From Strongylocentrotus droebachiensis (Eukaryota; Echinodermata; Echinoidea; Camarodonta; Strongylocentrotidae), in assembly GCA_035222895.1 (NCBI GenBank), contig JAVYIG010000605.1, positions 62,001-126,000 of the forward strand: a stretch of DNA of 64,000 nucleotides, written 5' to 3'. Made by a program: the position numbers and the translations under genes. Within the stretch, counting starts at the first letter, position 1. Each line of letters opens with the position of its first letter. The notes beneath the pieces were generated by a model. The model saw nothing but the letters and a program-made list of their open reading frames with translations. It was not told where the DNA came from and searched no databases. Of this stretch, positions 26,398 to 38,500 are shown piece by piece.

Positions 26398-27497
26398 AAA
26401 TCATCTCTACTTGAAGATCTTCTGTCAGCTGTGTTTTCTCTATGTTTGTAAATTCTAGATATTCATTTTCAAAAGGGCTTTGAATTAAAACTATAGAAAC
26501 AAATTTGAAACAGTTGCTAATATAGTATTTAGTAAATATTTACCAAGATCTTCCTATTTCCTCATTTTAATGACTGTCACTAGTTTTTTATTGAAAAACA
26601 AATCACTTTAATGCAGCCATCTGTTGACCAGACCATAATCCTGACGCCTCTTTCTTGTCAACCTTGACATAGACAGATCAAATCTAAGTCCTTAGGTCAA
26701 ATGATATTTCACGCTTCTTTTGGAAAGGATCCTTTGGAATGTTGACCTTGTTCTCACCAGAGTTCAAAGTTAAGCTGACCACTGAGCATGAAAATAAATG
26801 GACTGTTGAGAGCCAGAAGGGTTTGTTAAAGTAGATTAGTTTATGTCCTTATAGATGTTAACAGGCAAAACCATGATGGACTCAATTTTGATTTTTCAAA
26901 CAGCATTCCCTCGATCCCCTCTAACCCTTAACTTTCTTTGCAAGTAGTGAGAATTCTTTACTGTCACTGAAAGATAACCTGTATCTAACATGTTGGGTTA
27001 ATATGATTTGCAAAGGAATTGCCAAGGACATCTACTAGCGTATCAAAGTCACTTTTTTCAAATGTTCAAAATGTTGTTAAGCCAAATATTTTATGAAAAT
27101 AGCTAGGATAGCATCATAACCGAGAAAAATGTAATACCATGAGAAATATTATCTCAAGAGACTTTGAAATTTGTAGCTTATGACTCAAATGAATGCTTCT
27201 TATAACTATGCACAATGCTCATTCGACAGATGGATACTAGAGAAACTAATGTATAACAATACAGGTACGAGTCTCATTTTTAACTTGCTAAATGAAATTA
27301 AATAATAATTTTATTTGTTACTCTCCAATAGGCTTACATAATGTACAATGTAGTCTTCATCGAAAAATAACACAGGAATTGTAGACAATTTCCACTGTGC
27401 TTAGCAGCTCATTTTAGCATGTGATAATGCATATACACATGCCAAACATTGAATTGCCTTAATGTACTCCTACTTCAAAGTCAATACTTGACAGGAT

Positions 27498-27665
27498 CCA
27501 GTCAGGATATAACACCAAGGTTACTGGGGTGTGCAGGTGGACCACTACACCGGGGTTTCACCCTACTCTTATACGATCATTGCAGTGGGTTCTTACCATG
27601 CAAGGGTGGCGACTCTCCTGTACATGGGGCCTCCATTTAACGTCCTATCCGAGGGACAGAGTGTT
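27498..27665. repeat. Possible GC-richer dispersed repeat fragment
   Basis: A locally GC-rich block with GTGGACCACTACACCGGGG and a TGGGGCCTCCATTTAACGTCC...CCGAGGGAC motif. The latter resembles a repeat motif I recall from several marine invertebrate genomes, but I cannot name it and there is no second copy in this window. Confidence 0.3.
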
Positions 27666-28278
27666 TTCCACTGAACATAGCCTGCGTCTATGAAACAAGG
27701 GGAGGGGCAACTTAACGCATAACACATGCTTCAGTCATGTGTTGTATTGTATTTATTAAACTCCATTGATGTACATCAATATTCTGTTTATAAACATATA
27801 ATCAATTTATAATGTAATGTAACATATCAATATTCTGTAAACATGTATACCGTATAAATCAATTTACAATGCAGTGTTTATAGCAAAACAGAAGGAAAAT
27901 TTGCAGCGGAAACAGCAAATAACATGACATAATGCATATAGTAATATAATGTACCATAATTAACACCCAAAGATTTAGATGTATAAAACATAATACAGCA
28001 CTTTTCTAAATAAATTATAACTCATGCCATACAAAGTAGGTAAATGAGGTACATGGAATGCCTAAAATAAATGACGTACCAGATCATTACAACTTGATTC
28101 ATATGATAATGTAGTGTACAGGTTGCTATCTACTCTAGATAGCATTGATGAACAGCCAGCCAGCCTTCCTGCTGTGATTAGCCTGGTCATGGTTTATTAA
28201 AAGAGATTTATCTCTTGTTTATTACAGTCCCAGACTCAAGAATGTTATCATGGGGACATGAAGCTATCTCGTTGGGAC

Positions 28279-28470
28279 TCAGGAAAAAATGTACTCTAAC
28301 AATTTTGGGGGCTACTTTTCAAGCTTGCTTGTATGAAAATAACACTCTTTAATTTGTTTTGCATTGAACTCTGTGCAAAATGTTGGGGCTCTTTTATGAC
28401 TTTTGCGGGCTCTTTTGGGCATTCCGGGGGCTACTTCGCCCCGAGCCCCCGTGTATTTTTCCCCTGCGTT
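28279..28470. mobile_element. Short dispersed element with GGGGGCT motifs, copy 2 (inverted)
   Basis: About 190 bp are the reverse complement of 21027-21207 with moderate divergence, including CAAGCTTGCTTG, ATTTGTTTTGCATTGAACTC and GAGCCCCCGTGTATTTTT. It ends directly before the tandem array. Confidence 0.6.
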
Positions 28471-28484
28471 GGGTTGAAACATGA

Positions 28485-29803
28485 GGGCCAGAAGGGTGCT
28501 GTATTGAAATCATTTTACAAAAGAGTTCTGCCTCTCAGCAGACAATTTCATGTTCCAGGATGAGGAACAGAAACTAATGCAACGTCTTGATGCGTTACAG
28601 TCTTCTTTGATGCATACCACTGTTGTATGCTGTGAGTTGTCTGAAGGGCCAGAAGGGCGCTGTATTGAAATCATTTTACAAAAGAGTTCTGCCTCTCAGC
28701 AGACAATTTCATGTTCCAGGATGAGGAACAGAAACTAATGCAACGTCTTGATGCGTTACAGTCTTCTGTAAATATAGAAGGGCCAGAAGGGTGCTGTATT
28801 GAAATCATTTTACAACAGAGTTCTGCCTCTCAGCAGACAATTTCATGTTCCAGGATGAGGAACAGAAACTCATGCAACGTCTTGATGCGTTACAGTCTTC
28901 TGTAAATATAGAAGGGCCAGAAGGGTGCTGTATTGAAATCATTTTACAACAGAGTTCTGCCTCTCAGCAGACAATTTCATGTTCCAGGATGAGGAACAGA
29001 AACTCATGCAACGTCTTGATGCGTTACAGTCTTCTGTAAATATAGAAGGGCCAGAAGGGTGCTGTATTGAAATCATTTTACAAAAGAGTTCTGCCTCCCA
29101 GCAGACAATTATTTCATGTTCCAGGATGAGGAACAGAAACTCATGCAACGTCTTGATGCGTTACAGTCTTCTTTGATGCATACCACTGTTGTATGCTGTG
29201 AGTTGTCTGAAGGGCCAGAAGGGCGCTGTATTGAAATCATTTTACAAAAGAGTTCTGCCTCTCAGCAGACAATTCCATGTTCCAGGATGAGGAACAGAAA
29301 CTAATGCAACGCCTTGATGCGTTACAGTCTTCTTTGATGCATACCACTGTTGTATGCTGTGAGTTGTCTGAAGGGCCAGAAGGGCGCTGTATTGAAATCA
29401 TTTTACAAAAGAGTTCTGCCTCTCAGCAGACAATTTCATGTTCCAGGATGAGGAACAGAAACTCATGCAACGTCTTGATGCGTTACAGTCTTCTGTAAAT
29501 ATAGAAGGGCCAGAAGGGTGCTGTATTGAAATCATTTTACAAAAGAGTTCTGCCTCTCAGCAGACAATTTCATGTTCCAGGATGAGGAACAGAAACTCAT
29601 GCAACGTCTTGATGCGTTACAGTCTTCTGTAAATATAGAAGGGCCAGAAGGGTGCTGTATTGAAATCATTTTACAAAAGAGTTCTGCCTCTCAGCAGACA
29701 ATTTCATGTTCCAGGATGAGGAACAGAAACTCATGCAACGTCTTGATGCGTTACAGTCTTCTTTGATTGCATACTACTGGTGTATGCTGTGAGTTGTCTC
29801 AGA
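28485..29803 (+). repeat. Nine-unit tandem array (134- and 161-bp unit types) ahead of exon 3
   Basis: Units start at 28485, 28646, 28780, 28914, 29048, 29212, 29373, 29507 and 29641. The order of long (L, 161-164 bp) and short (S, 134 bp) units is L S S S L L S S L. Each unit opens with GGGCCAGAAGGG, carries TCTGCCTCTCAGCAGACA, then TTTCATGTTCCAG followed by 48 nt coding DEEQKLMQRLDALQSS. S units continue with GTAAATATAGA. L units carry instead a ~38-bp linker with GATGCATAC...GTATGC. Unit identity is very high, so expansion or homogenisation is recent. Unit lengths are not multiples of 3, so the array is not one repeat protein. Possible micro-exons are discussed under findings. Confidence 0.9.
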
Positions 29804-30226
29804 GTACGCAGACCAGTCAAATATAGGATTTGTTGTGTGAAGAATGATGTAAATGGTCAGTTAGACACTGGACTGTTATTTCATTTTTCTTTATCGAGGT
29901 GTTCTTTGTCGCAGTGCCCCTCCCTTTCTATTTTGAGTTTGTAAGACAGTATAAGATGTTAGAGCCAGGACCAGAAGACGATATTTTGAAGAAATAAATG
30001 TCCACCATCAGAGCTGATGTACACCTGTGTTTGAAAGTAATAGATGAAAAGAACATTTTCTTTGATTAGGAGCACAGTGATATGAATGCAATGACTATAT
30101 GAAATAGAATTAACAACCAAGCTATACTAAAGTTTTATGCCTTCCAATATACATGTGTATTGAAAATCTGTATTTGTATTTTTGTACTCATAAAAAAGTG
30201 ATCCATTCTCTTTTTTTGTTGTCCAG

Positions 30227-30439
30227 GAGTCACCACAGCTCTATGATGAGAGGAACATGCCATCCATAGAAGATGTTCTTACAGAGCTATACTATCCGTT
30301 TGAAGATATAGCACCATACATGACAGCACAGGTCTGTGACATCATCAATCGAAGGTTCAAAGGTGATGGGTCAAGGTTCATGTTGGACTTCCTCCTACCA
30401 TGCAGAGAGCTCTTGTTACATCTCAAGGAAGAAAGCTGG
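30227..30439 (+). CDS. Exon 3 of the host protein
   Basis: Acceptor TTTTTTTGTTGTCCAG|GAG and donor TGG|GTAAGA enclose 213 nt, 71 codons, phase 0 at both ends. Residues 91-161 begin ESPQLYDERNMPSIEDVL, continue with an acidic, aromatic segment (LYYPFEDIAPYM) and then a helical region with FMLDFLLPCRELLLHL. Composition and the good polypyrimidine tract make this the most convincing exon along with exon 4. No catalytic motif or known domain is recognisable to me. The reading frame continues past the donor for 21 codons into a stop, as expected for intron read-through. Confidence 0.8.
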
Positions 30440-30562
30440 GTAAGATCGCTATTATCATATTATGGACCAGACTTTGTTTTTATGTTAATAAAAAAGACTA
30501 AATGAAGACCAGTGGTTCTTACACTGATTTGTCAAATGGGTCGGTAGAAATATTGTCTGTTA

Positions 30563-30632
30563 TAGAGCCAGAAGGGTGTTAGCGATGAGTTAAGAGTATA
30601 TGAGTTAACACCCTTGTGGTTCTCAGCAGATG
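30563..30632. repeat. Small hairpin repeat (GAGAGCCAGAAGG family)
   Basis: AGAGCCAGAAGGGTGTTA pairs with TTAACACCCTTGTGGTTCT, followed by CAGCAGATG. It gives a stem of about 16-18 bp around a ~30-nt loop, about 125 bp after the donor of exon 3. Confidence 0.6.
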
Positions 30633-31385
30633 GTATGACCCACTGAACATCTCGAGTCTACCAAGGTTTGGTGAGATATTTTGGAGAGACTGGATTTGGC
30701 CGGTGAGCTGCCAATGCAGATCCACTGATCCAAACCAATATTCAGTGTTCACATTGCAAATCAATGGTGTCATGGAGTGGAATATATGTTCCTGTAGGTT
30801 ACCACTGTGATTGTACTGGGGGCTCTGTGTTCCTGTTAGAGAGTCTTCAAGCCATCTGATAGCATCATGTCTATATTGGAAGCAGTGCTGAGATAGTAGC
30901 TCAGCTAGGCTGGTTCCTCATGTAGGTGTTGGAAGATTCTTGTAAAGGGGGTATTGCTTTTCTTTATTGTTTATTGATGAACAGAGACTTTAATGGAATA
31001 AATAACTGGTATTTAACTAGGATGGGTATCTTCCTTCACAATAAACACAGTCATATGGTATCTTGTGTAAGCCAATGATTGGTGGCCATACTTGCCATAG
31101 TACCTCTTGTCATCACCAATATACCAGCATTTTATTCATGAGTATGACTTCCTATAAGAGTACTCAATTGCACTTTTGAAGGACTGTGTTAATCTTGGCA
31201 AAGCTCTACTTAGTCCTTGGGTGGTGGATTAACTAATGTGAAATACCAAATCCCATAGCATCATAGTAAGGATAGATGCTGACATTATTCTACTTGATTG
31301 CAGTCCTAGCAAGGTCTTGAGAAATGAATGATATTCCTGTCATCTCACTGATTATACTCCACCCAGATATAAACTAGTTGGACAG

Positions 31386-31869
31386 TACCGTAATTAACGG
31401 TGTATAAACCGCACCTTTTTGCCGCCGAAAAAAAATTCAAAGTCGGGGGTGCGGTTTATACACGGTACACCCAAAAAAAAAAATTAAAAAAATAAAGTTT
31501 CGATTTATGCCCCTCCATCTGGCGCTATGTCTGGCAATGTCTCCCAGCTGAGTAATCAGTGTGTTGACTCACCACTCGGAAACTAGAACAACACTCAACT
31601 TTGTCTGTCAAATTTGTCTGTGATCTCAATATATAGTGTATAATAATAATTCCTCCAATTTTTCTTCTATTACATGGTGTACCACAAGGTTCTATCCTAG
31701 GTCCTCTAGCGCTGTTTTTTAATTTACATTAATGATCTTACACATTCAGCTGCACCTCGCAGTTAAATGAAAGGCCTTCCCGCGTGGGTTTTTTTTTTTT
31801 TTTTTTAAGGCCGAAAAAGAGGGGTGCGGTTAATACACGAGGGCGGTTTATACAACGTTAATTAAGGTA
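31386..31869. mobile_element. TA-flanked non-autonomous DNA transposon holding a LINE fragment
   Basis: The ends TACCGTAATTAACG and CGTTAATTAAGGTA are complementary at 13 of 14 positions, with TA at both borders. Both subterminal regions repeat the motif GTGCGGTTTATACAC. The middle contains a piece of a non-LTR reverse transcriptase (31674-31745). The superfamily is uncertain; TA flanks fit mariner-type insertion. Confidence 0.65.
31674..31745 (+). pseudogene. Fragment of a non-LTR retrotransposon reverse transcriptase
   Basis: The + strand reads GVPQGSILGPLALFF and then, after a one-base frame change, LIYINDLTHSAAP. This is the conserved GVPQGSxLGP...INDL block of LINE reverse transcriptases (established motif). 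Only about 25 residues survive, with a frameshift and no catalytic YxDD block. Confidence 0.75.
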
Positions 31870-32412
31870 AATGTTGCAAACTAATATGGATACTAAAGCA
31901 ATAATACAAGGGTTATTACACTGCACACAACACTCTACTTGCATGTACCGGTATGCTTAGCCTGTTTTACCTCTGAATTTTGAATCATAAAGTGTTCAAT
32001 ATTGCCCCTTTTTCAGTGCATCAGGTAATAATGATACTAATTAGATCATTTTATACAGCACAGCTAATATCATAAATGTGCTCTACTGCATTGTGATTAT
32101 AAACTTTAACTAATTTCAGAGTTTTTATAACACTTTTCATGACATCGCATTAATTCAGATTATTTTAACATTTTAAAGGGGAAATGGATGGGGCACATCC
32201 AGTATTCAGATTACTGCTTTTACACAAGTATAGAAGATACTACCAAGCCACTGTGGCAAAAGGGGTATACTGTACTCCAAAAATGAAGTCTTATTACAGC
32301 TACTAGTACTAAGAATTTCTTTGCTCCCATTTCTCTCTCCTGATTAGTCTTGGATCATTGCTTCAAGTAGACCAGAATAGCTACTTCATCTCATCATTAT
32401 GGAGAATCAATA

Positions 32413-32810
32413 GGCCTGCCTTCATCGTCTCGAGATTGCCAAATTGCCTGCTATTTCTGATTTGGGAAATAATACCGAAGTCACAAATTGTGTCTTCATC
32501 AGCTCGAGATTTGACCTTGAAACTTGCAACTCGAGCTCGAGAAATCAGGTCAAGAAATTTTGCTCAGCGTTCGCGCATAGTGCGAGTCTTCGGGCTGGTG
32601 AGGACGCACAGGACAAATAGCGGGATATTTTGCCAAATAGCGGGATATTTTGCAAACTAGCCCAAGATATCTTGGGATGATTATCTTAACCAGATATCCC
32701 GCTAATTGCAACTTTGGGGTTGATGAAGACACAAATTAACTGGATAATTTGGGATCGGGATAGTTCAAATAGCGGGATATTTGGCAATCTGGAGCTGATG
32801 AAGACAGGCC
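32413..32810. mobile_element. TA-flanked MITE with internal AAATAGCGGGATATTT repeats
   Basis: The ends GGCCTGCCTTCATC and GATGAAGACAGGCC are complementary at 13 of 14 positions, bordered by TA on each side. Inside, AAATAGCGGGATATTTTGC occurs in direct copies near 32616-32652 and again near the right end, and GAAGACACAAATT has an inverted partner on the left. No transposase. Confidence 0.7.
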
Positions 32811-35471
32811 TAATGAGATTCACACCCCATGAGAACCATTGATGGCTTCTATGATGAGTTAGCTTAGTAGAACTGTACTTAGATCAACCATCCTTGACTT
32901 TAGAAGCTAACCACCATTCCATTTGTGGTTTTCATTTTAGATGGTATTAAATGAAGCAGGCAGAACTCATCTATTTATGAGATCCTAACAGCTCAACTTT
33001 ATCAATCAGTCAGGAAAACTTGTCTATTCAATCATGGACCTACATGATTCAATCCATGAGATACTATCCTAATACCTTCCTTACTCCATATATTTCACTA
33101 ATTTCTAGACTACCGGTATATCCCATGTAAGACTTGTATATCCCATGTAAGACCTCTTGTCTTGTTCGTTCGTGCTTTTCATTTCAGGGTCTAGTTAGTC
33201 CATTGTTCACAACAAAAGATTTGAATTTTCTAAGGAATTTTCTTAGAGATGATAATCGTAAATCGTTCTGCTCTTTGACATTTAAATAATCTAATAATAA
33301 ATGATGTACTTTTTATGCAAGCCTTTGAGGAACTTGAAAGTCAAACTCGAACACCTATTTGGCTTTGTTTGATACTGTCACTCCAATTTGAATGCAATCA
33401 TGCCTCTTGTGGTTTTATTTCAACACATTTTATAATTATTTTTCTAAGATGGGCTGCAGCATCCGGTCATTACCCCTCTGACCCTCTTGAATCAAGCCGT
33501 CAGCTCATTTCAAGGGACCTCATATTTCTCCCAGGGCTGCTGTCATTCCTATAAGTTCAGTTGTTGGTCAAGTGTATCATTAGAGCCAGAGGCTGGGAAT
33601 ATCATGTAGTTGGGGGAAATCAGCAGAACATTGTTTATCGGAATTTGGCAATAATTATAAGAAACAGCTTAACGGTAGTTTTCGTTTGAAGTACATTTAC
33701 TGATTAATGTTTGCTTTAGCTTGCCTCTTTAGTTCAGTAATTGATCTTCATACCATTTTTTTTATCCACAAGTTAATCATGGTTAGTATAATATGTGACC
33801 ATGTAAAGATATTTTAGAAAAAAGATTATATATTGGGTTATCTATCTCATCACAGCTTTCATCTAGAAAGAGAGTTGCATCTGATTCTGAAATGAAATAA
33901 TTAATTTATGATTATGTAGTTGAATAATTGTCCTAGGCAAAGATTCACACAGATTCAGAGATTGATGTGAGCTTGTTGGAGTTAAAGTGGCTCAAATCAC
34001 AGAAATGTAAATCACTAGACATCATTGGCCCTCTTATTCATAGCATAAATAGATAGCAAAAGATGGGGTAAGGGGGGAAAGAGACTACATTGTTGTAGTG
34101 AGCCTTCGGCGAGGTCGAGAGAAAATGGACGCTTTGAATTAAAATGGCTTCCCTTGAACAATTGCAATTTATACACATTTCTTTGGGGTTTACACTATAT
34201 ATTCATTCTTCAGATTGAAGAAACCTTTAAAAAGCTGCAGTTTCTCTTCTTAAATAAGTTTTGTTTGATCTTGTTTTAGAAGGACGGAGCATGGGATGTA
34301 CTGGATTCATAGAGTCAGTCAGGGATTGTTCACTTTGTATACAGTGTCCCCTTGGCAATGTTTAATTTGTTTATACATATCACCCGCTGAGGGCTAAAAG
34401 GGTGTTAACTCTGTGTTAAGTGCTGTTAGATAACACCTTCCTAACTCTTACTTAGTAGATGATAGTATGAAAGAAATGTGTATACAGTGATGTAGATGAG
34501 ATTAGAATTGTGAAAACAGAGAATCTTCATGATAAACCCACTTCCAGTGGCAGCTCAATGTCTTTCACACGTATTAGGGGAAAATTACACAAAGTAGATA
34601 CAGGAGCAGACATCAATTCACCTCTGGAAAGCTCAAAAAGGTCTCTGTGAAAATGAATATATATATGCAAGTTACTGCATGGAAATAATCTCATGTATGC
34701 CTATATACAGGGAAATATTAGAATGCATCAATAGATTATTTGACTGTTAGTATCCAACTCTTTAGCTGTAAAGTTTATGTCCGTTCCCTGCGTGATGGCA
34801 AGAAGGGGAGTAACTTTGGCCCACACCAAACCCTACCTGAGACATGTTTCCAAAAGGGTACCAATTTTGTACCCCTGTTACACCACCTTGCCAGAGTTTT
34901 TAAAATTCTATACAAAGATATTGTGTTCATTTGACCCCCCCCCCCCATCTCACAGGGGTTAAATATAGCAAACAATCATAATTATTCTGCAGCAATCTCA
35001 GATGGTGCCAATCAATTTTTATCAGTTTCAAAGATTTCATTTTATCAGGGAGAAAGTATCTCAGTTTATATGATGACCCAGTCAAAAGAAAGTTCATCCT
35101 GTCACTCTACTATCTCTGATCTAAGAAGTTGAATCCTTTGATAAGTTCCACAGATCAAATGGTGCATTACTGATGCTAAGTCTTTAAGTCAACATTTAAT
35201 TCAAGTTTTTGTTCTGTTGATACACATCCAAGTTTTCTAGTTTGTGAAACAGATTGCAGTGGTCTTTGTGAAGTCATGCTCTTTAGAAAGAAAAGGTTGC
35301 TGTCAGTTACATTGCAGGCAGGATTATGAATAAAATGTATTGAACAATCATTGATGGATACCCCCCCCCCCCCCTCCCTGCACACACATTCTAGGGATGA
35401 TTTTTACAAATATCAAACAAGACATGAGTTTTTATGCATTACGAACCCAATTGAAATTATTTTTCGCTTGG

Positions 35472-35472
<1 letters not shown>

Positions 35473-35523
<51 letters not shown>

Positions 35524-35525
35524 CC
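35473..35525 (+). repeat. (CT)n microsatellite
   Basis: About 48 bp of pure CT followed by CCCTCCC. Confidence 0.95.
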
Positions 35526-38500
35526 TTTATGGTGACACCTTTATTTTTATTTTAAGTTTGAGACAAATTGCCTTTGTCTATTTATCACTAAATCCCCTCA
35601 TAAGGAATAAAAATATAACTAAATTTGAAACATAAAATGACGATGCTTATATCACACATCAATTTTCAGTTTTTCATCCCTGTAAAAAATAACTTGGGTT
35701 AACGTAAAGCCCCAAAATAGTACACATAGGATACTAATAAATGACATGAGTGCAAGCCATACAATTTCAAGATTTATTGGAATAAATTCTCAGCATACAT
35801 GGTTGATGCTATTTTTGAAGAAGGTGATTGATTGGATGATTTCCAGGTCAGTGAATGAAGCTCATTCGCTTGTTCATATCATTTCATCTGTGGGTGGGTG
35901 TATGTAATTAGGAGATGTAGATGGCATGGAATCTAATTATTGCTGTCTATCTCATAATTGAAATTGATTTCAGTCCTACCAGAATTACCATCACGCTTAT
36001 TATATTGGTCAAGGTCATGTAAACATCTGTTATACTCGTGGAAAAAGTCAAGAAATTTGTGGGTTTGAAGAGGACAAAAATTGGCAAGAATTGAGATAGA
36101 TTGAGAGCCGGTAGTCATGTGATTAATTAGCAGCTGAATGAACTGCATGAAGGAGAAAATTTGATCAAATCAATTGAGATAACAAGTACAATAAGAATAA
36201 TGTCAATTCTGTGGAACGTTCCTTACATTAAGCAGTGTTTAATATGTTCTTTTATTTGACAATGTCTGAATATTCATTTAAAAATTAGTACCGTTAGTCT
36301 TTTCAAGGAAACGCCACTGCACTACAGACAAGTCAACAATGAACATGTGGCCTTGTATGGTGGATTATAATCTGTATTTTATTCAATAAAATAGATTCAG
36401 ACTTACCAATATATTCTGACACAGTGCAATCAGAAAGAGAAATAAATCACAATTGAATATGGAAAATAAATTGATGTATAGAAATAGTTAACTAGTTTTC
36501 ATGCAGAACTATAAATATGATTGTATATGTAGGCCTTCATTTATATGGCAATACACTTTTAACCAAAAACTTACTGTCCCATTTATAAATACAACTATTG
36601 TTGGCCATTATCAAAAGCTATATAAATGTTAAATAAGGAAGTCAAATCCAACTGAATGATGGTAGCCTTAGGCCATGTTTTTGTCCCATGGTCATCCTTT
36701 TGTTACTTGTTATTACACTCACAGAAATGACCATGACTGGGACATCTATTATCCAAATTGTTGCCCTCATTCACTCTAGTTAAAGAAAATATTGTATTTC
36801 ACGGTTTTCTCATTTTCTGCAAAAAAGTTTATTTTATTGACATTTCCTTTTTTTCTGAAGATAATAGGTAAAACCTTTTCAAAGTGTTGAGATAGAGTAC
36901 CAACTAACCCTGCCTAAAGTTTATGTGGTGTAACCGCAAACCTCGCTTGAAAAAAAAAGAATTACAGTTCCATAAATAGGTACCATTTTTATTATTTTCA
37001 ATCTATCTCTACAATTTGTTTTGATTGATATATGAACTTGTGATTTCTAACATTTTCTTTTTTATTACTTTGACACATTAAAACACACAATGTAAATAAA
37101 AAATAAAAAAAAATAAAAAAAGGAATTGAATGCAAAATTTCAATATAGGTAAAAAAAAAATCAGTGGCTTTGATGAAAGTCAATTCAATATGCTGAGCTC
37201 ATCCGCGTAAAAGGAAGTATCCATAATATGATGTATTAATTGACTTATTTTGTTAAACCTTGATGTGAACGGAATGGCCCCAGTATGAGGTATGATTAAT
37301 ATTCTTCCTGCCAGTTAACTCAGATTGATTCATTGAAACATTGAAGTTTAAGAATAAAGATATTGTATAGTGCATGGATGTGTCAAGCAGCCTTGCCTCA
37401 GTGCCATATATTATGATAGTGAGAACTTGTCAGTTTTTTAAATATTGGCTTGTATTCCCAAGGCTTGCTTGTGACTGATATAGAGATAGAGAGGGGCAGA
37501 GAGCTGAGCGACCAGTAGCAGAGTATATGGTTTATAGCGGTTACTCTTTCTAAATTGCTCTTTCTAAATTGCTCGGAGCTAATTTGCTGTTTGTAACTTA
37601 GTGGAATATGAAAACGTGTGAATAAAACCTCTACTTTGCTGTATTTTGTTAACGTGGACGATGTAGATAATGTAAGGCTTCTGCTAATATAAGTGAGGTA
37701 AGTGTACTTTATGTTTTTGCTTTTTAGTTGGTTGTGTTTTATGCTGTTGGTTTCTGCCTTTCAAATTGTTGCAGTAATCATCACAAGTTGTTTGATGTTG
37801 ACTATGATATTATAGAGGACATCAACAGTAAAAAAATTGATATAGTGTTTTACCTTGATTATTACTTCAAAAATACTATTGGAGAGATAAAACATACACA
37901 TATTATTATATTATATATATTAATATATATCCATTAAATTTGTAATTGTTCAGGTAATAATTTACATATGAAATATGTCACGCTTTCCACTTTATTGCAT
38001 AAGATTAAGATCTAATGATTTTCATGTTAAAATGTTTTTTTGCAAATACACCACTTTGAGATTAAACTTTTTATAAAAATTTGAGTGTGACTCTGTTTAT
38101 CATGTCCGCTGTCACAAAAGATGTGGGATTTCATAATTGCAAATCTTGTTAGTCTTTGTATTTAAAAAAGCCTTACTATTTCCTTTTGGGGTAATTTGAA
38201 AATAAGTCCTCCTCTTTTGCTCTGAAAGTTTGGAAATAGGAAATATGAATTTGTACATGTGTAAAGGTATTATACATCCGCAATGACTAATTACCTTTGT
38301 GTTGATGCGGGTTAAGCCGTCACCTGCCATGTAGTATAATGGAAGTTGATCGGAGGCTAGGTGAAAGAGCGGGCTGCCAAACCAACAATTTGTCATTCTA
38401 TAAACTTCTGAAAGAGTCGTTGAATCATCAAAAACAGCAAAGTCATGATTCTGTTAAAAAACTGTTTTTGCAGAGTAACTTTAATGAGCGTCAGCTCTTA

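Larger units (their letters stand above)
15224..30226 (+). other. Intron 2 of the host gene (15.0 kb)
   Basis: It runs from GTAAGG at 15224 to the acceptor TTGTCCAG at 30226. It carries most of the mobile DNA listed separately between 16.7 and 28.5 kb, and the tandem array 28485-29803 whose units may contain micro-exons. Stretches such as 15.3-16.7, 20.2-21.0, 22.4-23.0, 26.0-27.5 and 27.7-28.3 kb show nothing beyond AT-rich unique sequence and short chance ORFs. Confidence 0.55.

Noticed and set aside
28550-29766. Repeated ORFs starting MFQDEEQ as a repeat protein
   Set aside because: Unit lengths are 134 and 161 bp, not multiples of three, so the frame changes and stops in every unit. Only the inner 48 nt is considered as a possible micro-exon.
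28485-29803. CRISPR-like array
   Set aside because: Whole units of 134-161 bp are near-identical with no variable spacers, and the context is an animal intron.
35351-35635. 94-codon Ser/Leu-rich frame
   Set aside because: It is produced by the poly-C and (CT)n tracts.
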